DNA from: Gymnopilus junonius
Taxonomy: Eukaryota; Basidiomycota; Agaricomycetes; Agaricales; Galerinaceae
Direction of reading: 5' to 3'
NCBI GenBank assembly: GCA_015501075.1
Contig: JADNYJ010000006.1
Coordinates: forward strand, 372,001-436,000
DNA: 64,000 nt
The notes beneath the pieces were generated by a model. That model saw only the letters and a program-made list of their open reading frames with translations, was not told the origin of the DNA and made no database searches. Of the stretch, positions 49,715-62,064 are shown piece by piece (the first letter of the stretch is position 1; every line of letters begins with the position of its first letter). The translations under genes were made by a program, and so were the position numbers.

Positions 49715-52454
49715 CTACTCGGCTGTGACACCCTTGATTCTTAAATCTTCTGCAATGATGACAGCAGCCTTCTCTCCAATGGCAATTGCAGTATTGTATG
49801 TGTTTGCACCGACGTTACCTGGCGTAATGCTGCAGTCTGTATCAAGGATTTAAAGGACCATGTCGCCAAGAACAGAACGATGAATGCATACCTGCGACCT
49901 TAAGGCCTTCCACTCCATAAACATTCAACCGCTCATCAACAACGCCTCCACTCTTACGAGATTTCATGGCACAAGTTCCAATCTGTAAAGGTTATACCAT
50001 GATGAACAATCACGTCCAATTGTGAATGCATCTGACTTACAGAGTGCCAGGTCGTTTGAACTGGAAGAAACGACGGCCATGCTCGTAAGTACTAGGCTAA
50101 CCTGGAAAATCAAGAAAAGACCACTAACCATTCTCCCTGTGATACTCGTCGATAGCATCATCGTCTTCTTTGCTGTAGATGATCTCCGATTCTGTGAGCG
50201 AAGCTGGGCTACGCGACTGCTGTGTAGCAGCTTTACTGCCTTCCTTGAACTTTGGGTGCTCGATGACGAGATCACCAGCGTAGTATTTCATACGACGAGC
50301 CAGTTCTCTAGACTTTTTGTAAGCCCATCTCAAGATAACAATATCCGCCGGGCTGAAGTGGAGGTATGAGTGTTATTAGTCCAGTTGACAAACAACGTGG
50401 ACAAAATGGAACTTACTCATCAAGGAAACCAGCGTGGAAGTCTGAAGGAGAGTATGGGTTCGTTCCGGAGGTTATATGGACTCTCCCCGAAGAGACTGGG
50501 TACCCCTGTATCGAGACAGTTTAATTGTGACACGGGATATGCAAGGTCCGCTATTCTCACCGAAAAGTAGGCGATAGTAAAGTATTTGGCTTTGGGAACT
50601 GCAGGGTTGATTCCAGCGTAGCTGGAAGAAATAGAAATGTATTAATAAATTAGAAATGTGTCACAATAAAGGAAGAATGTACGCTGCAAACGGAAGATAA
50701 AGCATGACTGGCTTATCCGGAGCGGGAGCGAAGTAGGTCTTCCATCTGTGGTCGAACTCGGGAGATATGGCAGCTAGTTCCCCTGCGTTGGGTCGCATTT
50801 TGACCCCACTATCGATTCCACTACATCAAGTGTGAGATAAAAGTGCTGGGAAATGAGGAATGTGACTTACTTGTGAGCCATCAAGCCTTTGCCGTCTTCC
50901 AGCCATTGCTGTGCATACGCTAGCATGTAAGATTAGTGATCAACAACGCGTGTTCTTGAATAAGAATATCCTACGTTCTACTTCTTCAGGAGTTCCTCGG
51001 AAGATGGGGTCGAGCGTATCTGCATCTGGAGTAGCGACGAATGGCAAGAAGATCACGTTATGGTCTGCAAATATCAGTTGAATTCGATGGGCCAGAATGC
51101 ATATAAAGAAAGCAACATACCCATGTAATTCTCTCCTACGCCTGGTAGATCTACCAGCTGCTTCACACCATTCTTCTCCAGGACAGATTTTGCCCCAATG
51201 CCGGATCTTTCAAGAATGGCAGGAGAGCCAAATGCTCCGGCTGAAACGACTACGAGACGGGAAGCTCTGGCGACGATGGGAGAAGTAACACCTCCATTAC
51301 GACCTACGAGGTCACTGACATATTCAACTTCCACAGCGCGATTCCCTCTACAAGGTATTGATCAGTTATGAGTAGTCACCAAAAATTTGGACGAGACTTA
51401 CTCAAAAATAACGCGGACCACTCGGTGTCTGTCAAGGACTTTGAGATTGGGGTTGTGGTCCTGATTATAGACATAATGATGTGCAGTGTCAGAACGTCGC
51501 CCTGTAACTCCGTCGATGTATCTAGGAGATGGATGTTCAGAACAGCCTAATCATCAAGTATCCAAAGCATCTGATTCACCTTGCCCATCGCTTGAGAAAA
51601 TACTTCAGCTATACTTCCAGGGAAAGGTTGAAGAATAAATCTTACCCCGTACTTTTCACTCTCGAAGAATTGGTTGGTATCGTCAGTGGACGTCCTCTCT
51701 CTGTCAAAGGCTGCTGCAACCTCCAGGAAATTCTCGGCAACGTTTATGAAATCCGGGGCATAGGAAATCTTAATGGGACCCGAGCTACCATGGGTGCTGT
51801 TGGTGGAACCAGGTTGGTATGTTTCCGCCTTTGAATCCAGAAGTGCATTAGAATGGCGGAAAAACTTTCCGAGCAGAACTCGTAAAGACCTTTTTGAGGA
51901 GGGGGATGATGTATTTCGAACTCCAGCCCTTGTTTCCATACATTGTCTCCCAGTCGTCGTAATCTGACGCAGCAGCACGGGTATACACAACAACTAACAG
52001 CATAATTGCATCATAGAAACCCAAGAGGACGACGGAACGATATACTTACAATTGACACTTGATCCTCCACCCACTGCACGTCCACTTGGAACAATAGGAG
52101 AGCGTCCAAGGAGGGCTGAACTGGGTTGACTCTCGTGGAAAGTAAACGTCTCCTTTGGAAGAATCAAGTTGGAGAAGTAGCGAGCAGGTTGAATGTGATC
52201 TTGCAATTCACGGGTGTGTGGACCAGCTTCAATGAGCTGCAAAAATGCAAATAAATCCAGAGGTAAAAAAGCAACTTCTAGATAATAACTGACCAAAATC
52301 TTCAAGCTTGGGTCGGCAGCAGCAAGGCGACCTGCTGTGATGCAAGCCGAGGCGCCTCCTGTGTCAAATGGCTGTCAGATGTACGCTGTCCACAAAAAAA
52401 ATACATACCTCCAGCAAATACGATATCGTAAACGGTATCCTGAGCACTTGACAT
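49715..52454 (-). CDS. GMC oxidoreductase, alcohol (methanol) oxidase-like, copy 1
   Basis: FAD-dependent glucose-methanol-choline oxidoreductase of the alcohol oxidase group (AA3_3-like), oxidising short alcohols to aldehydes with production of hydrogen peroxide. MSSAQDTVYDIVFAGGGASA continues CITAGRLAAADPSLKIL (FAD-binding fold). Then IEAGPHTRELQDHIQPARY, GRAVGGGSSVN, YIDGVTGRRSDTAH, VVSAGAFGSPAILERSGIG (GMC signature 2) and LVDLPGVGENYMDHN. The C-terminal catalytic His is in TTWHS, followed by IGTCAMK, and the end is NVGANTYNTAIAIGEKAA. It ends KGVTAE, without a PTS1-like tripeptide. No signal peptide is seen. Many introns. Tandem with copy 2. Confidence 0.88.
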
Positions 52455-53298
52455 TCCAAATGAGTATGGGTGGATAAAGAAACGCTGTATAGCTGCGTCT
52501 CATACTATTTATTGACTTTGTCCATTGTCCACCTTGAACTGAAAGTTCGGTAACTTGACGAAGACTCGGAAGAAGTCCCGCTGACGACCTCCTACATATT
52601 CGCAGAATTTGATATCGGATATAGCTTAAGAAGTCCACGTCATGCCTCGACTGTATTACACCTGCTCAGCAAAGGTCAGAACTCCATCACCTAACCACAT
52701 GCACAAGAGTTGCACAAGAGAAGTTCTACTCACACCAACGGCGAACTTTCCTATCCGCCCGACAAAACAAGAATCTGTCGCGGTACCTAGAAGGCTAGTA
52801 GAAATGAAATGAAAGTCAGCTGTTGCCTGCGCGTGACGCTGTTGCGCCGGACTGAAGTAAAAGATTGGGGCTGTAGATTTCAATTAAAGCTTTTTGATGA
52901 CGGGGTTGGGGAGATTCACATGTGGAACCATCCGTGAAGATACAGATTCCTGAATCGTGTGGGGTAACTATTCTGGTCACCTGCAATTATTGCGGAAGCG
53001 AATTAAGCAATGCCATTGACAGAGACTCGTGCCCTCAGTATGTAAAAACGAACAGCGCTTCTTTCCAATGTGCAAAGGGGAGAGAGTACGAAAAAGAGAT
53101 GCAGTGCATTATGTAATCCATCCTTGCAAACAAAGGTCTTAGCCAACAAGTTCAGCGTTCGCACCGTAGGAGGACATGAGACCATTCAGAGTTCCAACCA
53201 AAGGAAAGAAAAATAGTTATTTCCGCTCAATACAAATAAAAAAAAGTCGGGATATTATAATGCAACCAAAGAAAATATGACGCTTATCCGAGCTGAAC
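52455..53298. other. spacer between the two GMC genes
   Basis: Promoter of copy 1 and 3' region of copy 2. No further gene recognised. Confidence 0.6.
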
Positions 53299-55949
53299 TC
53301 ACGGTCTAGGAGAAACACCCTCGATGCCGAGCTCTTCAGCGATAATAACAGCGGCCTTTTCACCAATGGCGATAGCGGTGCTGTAGGTGTTGGCAGCGAC
53401 GTTTCCAGGTGTGATACTGCAGTCTGATCGCAAAAGTCATTTAGTATCGAGATTCGTCGCAAGAAGAAAAGGTTCAGCGTACCAGCAACCTTGAGGTTCT
53501 GAGTGCCATAGACGTTCAACTTGGAATCGACGACACCAGCCTGCTCACGAGGCTTCATGGCGCACGTTCCAATCTGTAGATGACGCAAGGTTAGATGAAA
53601 GGCTCAATCATTGGTTGTTTCCAGCTTACAGAGTGCCAGGTGGTCTCAACTGTGCAGACAAGGGCATAAGTATCAGCTAAAAAAGCCGAAAGAAAAATGA
53701 ACCAACCTGTCTGCCTGTGGTACTCGTCAATGGTGGCATCATCTTCCTTCGTGTAGACAATTTTAGGAGCATCAAGGGGGACTGGGGCCTTCTCCTTGTC
53801 GGTGGCCGCCGCGCTTCCAGCTGGGAATTGAGGGTGTCCAATTTCGAGGTAGCCACGGAAGTACTTCATGCGGCGGGCAAGTTCACGAACACGCTTATAC
53901 CCCCATCTCAAGGTGGCGAAGTCCGCAGGGCTGCGAGAAACGATTACTTAGGGCACCTTGGGAGATATAAGGATCTTGACAAACCTGCCGAGGAAGTTGG
54001 GTGCGAAGTCCAGTGGAGCATAGTTATCAGTGCCAGAGGTAATATGAATGTGTCCCGTAGCAACTGGATGGGTCTAAAGAGGACGGATGAGATATAAAGA
54101 CGTATAAATTTGAGTCGATTTGACCAACAGAGAAGTAGGCAACGCTGAAATATTTAGCTCGGGGAACGGCGGGGTTCAAGCCAACATAGGCAGCCATGGT
54201 TGCAACGATCATAACTGGCTTGTCGGGCTTGCTCTCGTAGTAAGTCTTCCATCGCTCATCGAAGTCAGGGGACATAGTCTTGAGTTCTTCCGCGGTTGGC
54301 CTGATTCTGGCCCCTCCGTCGATTCCACTGTTTTGAGAGCAGTTGAGTAGCTATCATGCCATTCAAAGTCCGAATACTTACTTGTTGGTTAATACACCTT
54401 TGCCCTCACTGACCCATTGGTCGGCAAACGCTAAAATAATATCAGCACTATAAGCGTCTTATGAGGGCCTTGATATGCTAACGTTTCACTTCGTCTTCGC
54501 TTCCTCGGAATGCGACATCCAGGGTCTCAGCTTCCTCGCTGGCGAGGTAAGGTGTGAATATCATGTTGTGATCTGAATGAGCACATTGGCTTCACAACAA
54601 AAGAAGATAAGTCAAAAACGAACCCATGTAGTTTTCACCAACTCCCGGAAGGTCAACTACCTGCTTGATGTCAAGCTTCTTCAAAATTTCTGGTGAACCA
54701 ACGCCTGAACGTTCAAGAATAGCCGGGCTGCCGAAAGCACCAGCGGAAAGGACGACCAGTTTCGAAGCCTTCACAGCGACGGGTTCTGTTGCACCCTTTC
54801 CCCCTGCAATCTCATCGTTCAGGTACTCAACACCGACAGCCTTGGTGCCCCTACAGTAGAATTTAGATTCACCAACATAAGATGCCTCGTTTTTTTGCAC
54901 TTACTCGAAGAGGACGCGGGTGACCTTTGCCCTGGTGATAATCTTCAAGTTGTTATGTTTCTTGTTGTAAATATAATTATGGGCCGTGTCTGATCTCCTT
55001 CCCGTGTTTCCGTCGACGTATCTGAGAAATGAAGTCAGCCATGCATTTTTAATAATGATCTTCTGTCGGGATCTCACCTTGCAATTGGCTGTCAATGTCA
55101 AAGTCCCCTATGATTAGCCATGAGAAAAAAATTACAGTGATTCTTATCTTACCCCCCACGCATTGATTGACTCAACAGTGAAATCGTTGAGGTCGTTAGT
55201 CGTGTGGTGGTCTTTCTCAATTGCAGTGGCGACAGCAATTAAATTAGCACCGACATTACTGTGGCCCGAAGCGAACGAAATCTTGATAGGGCCAGAGGAA
55301 CCATGAGAGGCGTGGTTGGGGTTGGGCTGATAAGTTTCTGCCTGGGAGGGATGGTAAGAATGACAAGATGAAAAGAAGTGTGGTTTAGGAGCGTACCTTC
55401 TTCAAAAGTGGAATCAACTCCTTGGAGCTCCATCCTTTGTTGCCATAAATAGTCTCCCAGTCATCGTAATCCGATGGGACAGGCCTCATGTACATGACGA
55501 CTATAAATTGATCATGAGCTTAAAACCAAGAAAATGCGTTTCGCTGCCTACAGTTAATCGCAGATCCTCCGCCAAAGGCACGCCCACTGGGCACGAGATG
55601 TACACGCTCATTGGTGCCTTTTCCACCCTTGCCGAAATGGAAAGAGAAGATTTCTCGCGGAACGAGCAAGTTGCCGAAATAGCGCCCAGGCTGAACATGA
55701 TAAAAAAGTTCCTCAGAGTGAGGTCCAGCTTCGAGGATCTACGAGCGCATATTAAAGCAAGGAATAAGAGACTGCAGACGTTCGCATACAAGGATCTTCA
55801 AGTTAGGATCTGCGTCGGCGAGACGGCCAGCAGTGATACAAGCAGCAGCTCCTCCTGCAATCAAGATGAAATGAGTGATTTGACATTCCTTTAGATAGAC
55901 AAGGGCACTGACCACCAGCGAAGATGATGTCGTAACTTTCTTGAGACAT
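53299..55949 (-). CDS. GMC oxidoreductase, alcohol (methanol) oxidase-like, copy 2
   Basis: Paralogue of the gene at 49715 with the same domain order and matching intron-rich structure. The start MSQESYDIIFAGG continues GAAACITAGRLADADPNLKI. Then SDYDDWETIYGNKGWSSKEL, AETYQPNPNHASHGSSGPIK, YVDGNTGRRSDTAHNYIYN and VVLSAGAFGSPAILERSGVG. VVDLPGVGENYMDHN and ITSGTDNYAPLDF also match, and the catalytic His lies in ETTWHS before IGTCAMKPREQAG. The C-terminus is GIEGVSPRP, again without an obvious peroxisomal signal. Comparison of aligned stretches suggests roughly 60-70 percent identity to copy 1 (by eye). An old tandem duplication is likely. Confidence 0.88.
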
Positions 55950-56715
55950 GTTAGAAAATACACTTTCGAACAGAGGGACTTGCGATCCACTGAGTCAAAT
56001 GTCATGCAGTATTTATCCTCTTCATTGCCTAGCTCTGGCAATCTCGGAAGAATAAAGTGTTTGATGGTCTTAGACCAGAGTAATTCGACTTTAGCGTGGC
56101 CGGGGCTAAGAAGACATGGTGCATCGTCAAGTGTTAGCAAAAGGACAATCGATATGGGATAGACTTGCTATTTTTAGTCCTCATATGAGAATTGTGTTCC
56201 GTTGCCGTTGTTATATGCTAAGACCAGAAATATAGGGATATCCGATGCTTGAAATTTCCGATGAAACTCTAAAGTAGCCCAGTGGGCGCTCATAATAAGG
56301 GGCTCGAGCACGACGGACGATCGACTTCTGTAAAAAATCATTAGAACTACCGGAAGAGGAATGTAACCTGATATCCCTGTCAGACGCGTCTGTCTTGGAT
56401 GAGAACCCATAACTGCGATGTGCTTTCTCTGATCAATAGCATTGATCAACATGATGGAGGAATGCTCCACGACACGACGAACACTTTAAAACTCTGATGT
56501 TTTGTCAGTGTGCGAAAGAAAAACCAGTAGTAACAGTTGTTTCCGAAGCATTGAAAGGGCCGTTGAGCCCTCATATGTCACAGCTCCAGCAAGGCAAGAG
56601 AAGCGGACATTGCCCAAATGTAACCAATCAATCATAATGGTAAGGAAGAAGTTGGTCCTGGTCCACGAGAAGTGTGTGCGACATCGTCCGAGGAGGGGCA
56701 TAGCGGTGCATTTCA
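55950..56715. other. intergenic, GMC copy 2 promoter and PEX11 3' region
   Basis: A minus-strand ORF of 98 residues at 56174-56470 shows no family resemblance. Nothing else seen. Confidence 0.5.
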
Positions 56716-57896
56716 TTATATAGATACATCGTAAGCAGCCACTGCATCCAGCATCGTTTCTGGGGCTACGTCCTTTGCTTCTGGAGCAGGAGGAAGAGCA
56801 GTTGCTTTCCACCCAGCCCTGAAGGATGCTACACCTGCGATAAGACCAAATACGCCAACCCAGATCTGTGGCAGAATCATTAACATCAAAAAAATTTCAA
56901 GTGTAAATGATCGCACTTCACTTGTAAATAGACCCTTTTCCAGAGACCTGTCCATTACCATGTAAAAGGTTCCATCAGAAGCAAGTAAGTTGGAGTGCTT
57001 ACCAATGAATTGTCAGGGGAAGATAGCCCAAATTTATAACAACTTCTGACCAGAACGCATCCCAGCGCTGCTGCATCTCCATCTTTTCCTCGCGCGTCAA
57101 ACCGGTCCCTTTCGCCTTGCGTATAGAGTTGTGTCGTTGCTTTAACAGCTTTCTGTCTTCGATCAGATGGGCAAAGTGAAGGACGACGTAGACAGCCCAG
57201 AATCTACAAGACCACAAGCTCAATTTACCAGGGTTCAAATGAATCAACTTTTTCTTGGATGAAAAGAAGGATGCGGGCGAAAGTATTTTGCGGGGAATGA
57301 TCCCATGAGACAGGAGGTAATAGAGGTGTTCAAGTGGGTAATAGGCAAGCATGGACCAACCCTGGAGCCTTTCTATAGTGAGAAGCGTGCGTGTCGCAGG
57401 AGGCGTGCGCTCCAGCGATATGAGCCATTGAAATATAGGAAGAAGTCCTAAAAACAGATAAGTATGTATCCTTGAGAACGTGAAGATAAGGTCCACCCCA
57501 TATTCTCCAAAGTGTCCGGGAATCGCCCAACAAGCTGTCGAACTTGGCACAGCTCTGTGCTGCACCGCTTGTTGGTGATGTACGAAGACCCGCTCGGTGT
57601 TGAAGGCGTGCCCGAAGGTGCAAGGATGGGGCGATCAGTTTTAGGGCGTATTGGATGACCTTTAAAGTGCTCCATCGATCCGTGTTTGTGGGTAACGGCT
57701 GTGGCTTACCATGAAAAGTTTACTGAGAAGGAAGGATCAGAATCTGGGCTATAGACAGACACCGCATACTCAACTCGCTACCACTCCAGGTGCCCAAATA
57801 TCGGACAAGGTGATCCAGAGTTTCAGAAGGTTGCAGGTGGGAAAAACATCCCAATATCGCGTCGTTCAAACGAGCTGTGGTCAGGGATTTCGACAT
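56716..57896 (-). CDS. PEX11-family peroxisome-proliferation protein (one apparent missing base)
   Basis: Peroxisomal membrane protein of the PEX11 family (PEX11C/GIM5-like), acting in membrane elongation and division of peroxisomes. The start MSKSLTTARLNDAILGCF leads to ETLDHLVRYLGTWSG, the family N-terminus. After the first intron comes TLKVIQYALKLIAPSLHLRA, then RIWGLLPIFQWLISLERTPP, LERLQGWSMLAYYPLEHLYY, LSLWSCRFWAVYVVLHFAHL and INLGYLPLTIHWSLEKGLF, ending WVGVFGLIAGVASFRAGW. The first intron (57671-57781) joins in frame only if one more base stood next to 57670 (acceptor GAG|G). It lies directly upstream of the alcohol-oxidase pair, same strand. Confidence 0.78.
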
Positions 57897-59227
57897 AGCA
57901 AGTACAGCTTATCACTGACAGAGAGTGTGTTTAAAGGAAGATTTTATTGAGGATTGGTTGAAATTAGCCGCGTGACGGGTCGCTCGTCGTCGATGAACGA
58001 TGCGCGTGATTCCGGCTGTTCAACGTTCAGTGACCGGCGCGGGAAAAGATTACATAACAACTGTACAGGTACCTATAAATTCGCCATTTTGCCTTTGCCT
58101 TTGCTTTAGAACAAACCATGTGGACATAAAAGTTCGGGCTCGGTATAAGCTTTTCCGCCTCCTTGTCCGCGTTCCCGTCCCCTAGAGTAAACCAAAGCGT
58201 TTAAGCGCTGGATGCTGCAGTTCTCGGGATTTCCTCGCTTTACCGTTCTTTCCTTCTGGGAAGTGTCGCTTCGGCTGGTGCTCAGGATTCGGAGGAGTTT
58301 ATGGAAGAGATGTCTCGAGGGTTAGCCAGCATCTACACTCTCGTTTGTCGATCTGATTATTTTGTGTATGTAACTTTCTTGGAATTGATACTCAGTTTTC
58401 GTCTGCACTTGGGGAAGAAAGTTTTGAATGCTGTATTGACCAAGTCAGCATTTTTCTTTGCCAGGCCTTCATGGTGATGACAGGATGTACGATCGTTAGC
58501 AATGTTATTTCCGTCCTCTACCCGCAGTGAAAAAACTGTCTTCTTGGTCCGTCCTTTCCATGAGAATAGTGAGCGTGTCTTCCAGAGCGTCGAGAGGACA
58601 CGGCATCGACGATATCAGCCCAGACCCCGGAAAGCGCGGAACAAATTGGGATGCTCTTTCTATGTCTTGAACGGTCCATCAATACCACCTTTTTTGACTC
58701 ACCTTCAGTCTTTCTCTCCCTCGGTATCTTCTCATATTCTTCCCTCCCGAATTATTTTCAGCTCGTCTCTATTTTTGTTAAAGAAGTTCCCAAAATTATT
58801 TTACGACCGAGTTTTGGTCCAGAAAGTTCAATTTCTAGGCCCCATGACCACTCTGTAGCGGTTGAACCGATGAACCTCCGGCCCACTCATGTTGTTCTGC
58901 TCATGGACCCTCGCTAACGCCCTGGAAATACTCCCCGTCGAGGATTTAAAGCGATGAATAGGTCATAAGTCACGCAGATACCTTGTGGAGCTGAATCGTG
59001 CTAGTTTCGTTGCTGTCTTCAGATTACAATGCAGTCGACAAGTCTCACGGATGTGCGAAGATATTCACTGAAATGCTAGGGCTTCAGCATCTGGGGCTAT
59101 GAGCTCGAGTTGATTCGCCGACAACCTCCACAGTTGTGCAGGATGATGTAACCTATTGTGTCCTATAAAAAGGCGCTCTGGAAAGAACCAATATACCAAC
59201 ATCTTCGACCCAAGATCTCTCTAAAAA
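57897..59227. other. intergenic, PEX11 and xylanase promoters
   Basis: Divergent promoter region of PEX11 (minus) and the second GH10 gene (plus). Plus-strand ORFs near 58502-58917 have no family resemblance. Confidence 0.55.
59164..59170 (+). promoter_or_regulatory. TATA box of the second GH10 xylanase
   Basis: TATAAAA lies 64 bases before the ATG at 59228. Assigned by motif and spacing. Confidence 0.55.
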
Positions 59228-60717
59228 ATGGCAAAGCTTGCTGTGCTATTGAGCGTCCTTGCTTCTGCCTCAGTCTCTCTTGCTCAACTGGCTGTCCTAG
59301 CTGGGCTAAATAGGAAACTCTACTTCGGGACAGCCACGGACAATCCTGAACTTACCAACGCCTCCTATGTCAGACAACTTTCGAATACACTTGACTTCCA
59401 TCAATTAACCCCGGTATGCGTAATTTATTCATTATAACCACATGGATCTAACCTCCTTCTAGGCAAACAGCATGAAATGGGTTAGTTTGATCTTCAGGCC
59501 ACTGGCGGAGTATTTAGTCTTTTTTTTAGGATGCAACCGAGCCAGAGAGAGGTGTTTTCAACTTCACCGGTGGGGACCAAATTGTCGAACAAGCTGAGAG
59601 GCACGGCCAAATCATGAGAGGTGCGCAATTTTCTGGCTTTGCTGGTTACATCATAATGACGACCTCGACAGGTCACAACTGCGTTTGGCACAGTCAATTG
59701 CCTGACTGGGTTACGGCAGGCAATTTCGACAACGAGACCCTGCTGTCGATCGTCGAAAATCATTGCGGCACCCTTGTCGGACATTATAAGGGCAGAATGT
59801 AAGTCCTCGAGTTCGATATCAGCCAGGTCGCCGTGCTAACTGCATTGACAGTTGTGAGTTCGTTGAGTAATGATAAAAATAGTCGCCTTTGCTAACATGC
59901 AGCATTAGACGCCTGGGATGTCCTCAATGGTACAATCCAACTTCCTTCACTCCGTGATTACTCATTTACTCCGAACAGAAATCTTCAATGACGATGGAAC
60001 CTTCTGCCAGTCAGTCTTCTTCAACACCACTGGCACTGCATACATCAAAACGGCCCTTAGAGCAGCTCGCAAAGCTGATCCACACGCCAAACTTTATGTG
60101 AGCTCCTCTCCAGCTTGTTCGATGCTGATAAATATAACAAATTCCCTACTAGATGAACGACTTCAATATCGAAGGCAGTGGTCCCAAATCAACAGCAGTC
60201 GCAACCCTCGTCAAGGAACTAAGAGCCGAGGGCATTCCTATTGACGGCATTGGTATACAATCCCACCTCATTGTCGGCGAAGTTCCTACTACAATGGAAC
60301 GAAACATAAAATTTCTTTCCGAAACTGGAGCAGAGGTTGCACTTACTGAGCTTGATATTCGAATGACGCTACCCGATACCCCTGCCTTGACTGAGCAACA
60401 AACCAAAGATTACGACACCGTCATCACAGCCTGCAAGAACGTCGATAGATGTATCGGAGTTACCCTCTGGGACTGGACAGACAAGGTGTGAAATTCAATC
60501 CATCCTTCCACCAAACCCGACTCTAAAATTGTTACAGTTCTCCTGGGTTCCTGGAGCTTTCACTGGTCAGGGCGATGCTTGCCCTTGGGATAATGTTCGT
60601 AATCTCTACAGAATCTCTGAGAATTTATTTCATTTTATGCTAACACGGCTATAGAACTTCAACAAAAAGCCTGCTTACTTCGGCATCGTGAAGGGATGGC
60701 TTGGGCAATAAGCTTAA
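59228..60717 (+). CDS. GH10 endo-1,4-beta-xylanase without CBM
   Basis: Secreted endo-xylanase, paralogue of the gene at 4955. Signal peptide [20 protein letters not shown] is followed almost directly by the barrel ([19 protein letters not shown]). [13 protein letters not shown], the acid/base stretch [38 protein letters not shown], the nucleophile in LTELDIRM and [10 protein letters not shown] are all present. There is no CBM1 and no linker. The end is [15 protein letters not shown]. The gene shares the 2-nt micro-exon (59852-59853), the 21-nt exon (59909-59929) and the intron inside the acid/base Glu codon (59930-59978) with the other copy, so the intron pattern predates the duplication. 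A TATA box lies upstream. Confidence 0.92.
59852..59853 (+). other. 2-nt micro-exon of the second GH10 xylanase
   Basis: The sequence reads AGAAT|gtaagt...ctaactgcattgacag|TT|gtgagt...gctaacatgcagcattag|ACGCCTGGGAT. Including TT gives Ile-Tyr-Ala-Trp-Asp. Flanking introns are 53 nt (59799-59851) and 55 nt (59854-59908), each with good donors and a CTAAC branch-like site. Confidence 0.78.
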
Positions 60718-62064
60718 AACCTTGGAAGCAGACCTTTATATTCGTGTTCTTTGGTATATGCAGCACTTACTGCGTAGAAGAGGTAAACCTTACTTGTAGC
60801 CGTGAAATGTAAATGATAGATAGGACGTAAAGTAAGACATTAGTGAAGTGAAACATGCTAAGTTACTAGATGAGTGACTGGCGTCTAATCATTTTGAAGA
60901 GCGGCCCTTCAGCTAGAGAGGCTATACTCTACTGTCATCAACAAATGTAACTCATCTCGCAAATTGGAACTGCGTCTACACAAAGCGATGGCGCCAGCCA
61001 TTCACAACAAACGAATCGTCTTTATGCTAGTTACCATTGTAATTCATTATCAACGACGAAGCCATGCTGGAAGCGACTTTATTCGTCCTGGTGATGGGGA
61101 CGCATTATTATGTATTATGGTTTCACGACAATTTACTTTATGGATGACGGGTCAACAAATATCCTCTGGTTTATTACCATAAAGTCTATACTTTATATGA
61201 CGACCCGCTCGGTCCAAAGGCATTTCAGAGGCAGGTCAAAAGTAGTCAGCTCCCGTGCTTGGGAACAACACATGCGACAAAGAGTGCGACCATCATGACG
61301 GAGACACGAGGTTGGAACTTTCAACTGAACCCTTGGATTAATCTGTATCAAACATCTGATCGATATCCCTTACTTAGTGCTCAGAGGTCTAGATCCTCCG
61401 TGGCGCCTAATTTCCTTCAGTGATAACCGGCCGACAGAGGACGCATTGCCGGAAAAAGACATTAAAAAAAATCGATTGACGGGGTATATTACGAAAAGAG
61501 CCGCATTAGGTCGCGTTCCTCCTAGGTCGCCGGGAAAGAACGAGAATTCAAAGGAACTATTTCTCGGGTTGGAAATGTATATGTCGGAAGACAGCCAGGA
61601 GAATTCAGAGAATGTCACTGTCAACAGGAACATCAAAGGAACGTGCGCCTCTACCACTGGCAAGTCACCATATATCTCATGGTTAACTGCATCCATATGC
61701 ACTTTCGGAGTTGTCGCAGATCTCGAGGAAATGACCAATGAGTAGGTGTGCACTGGTTGTGTACCAAACTCAGACTCAGACCCTTTTAGGGATATTATGC
61801 TTACTAAGCGGCTTACGTAAATACCCATCCAACGGCAGAATTGATGAAAAACTTTCGTTGTCATTTTGAAGATGATACATCATAAAGGAGTTAAGAACTG
61901 GAGGTAACGACGTCGGAAAAAGTAAGATCGTAACGCGAAGTAAGCTAGTTCATAGACTCAAGGGCACTAGTGAATGGGAAATCAATGACGAGCAAGCCTA
62001 AGTAGGGCAAATCATATTCACCTGCTAATATATTCAAGCTATAGAATCAAATAGATGGATTCGA
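60718..62064. other. intergenic, xylanase and eIF5 3' regions
   Basis: Overlapping ORFs lie at 61377-61745 (plus, 122 residues) and 61370-61864 (minus, 164 residues); I recognise neither, and at most one can be real. Nothing else was found. Confidence 0.5.

Noticed and set aside
61370..61864. Overlapping ORFs of 122 and 164 residues on opposite strands
   Set aside because: No recognised family, no supportive splice pattern and mutual overlap; kept only as a note in the intergenic entry.
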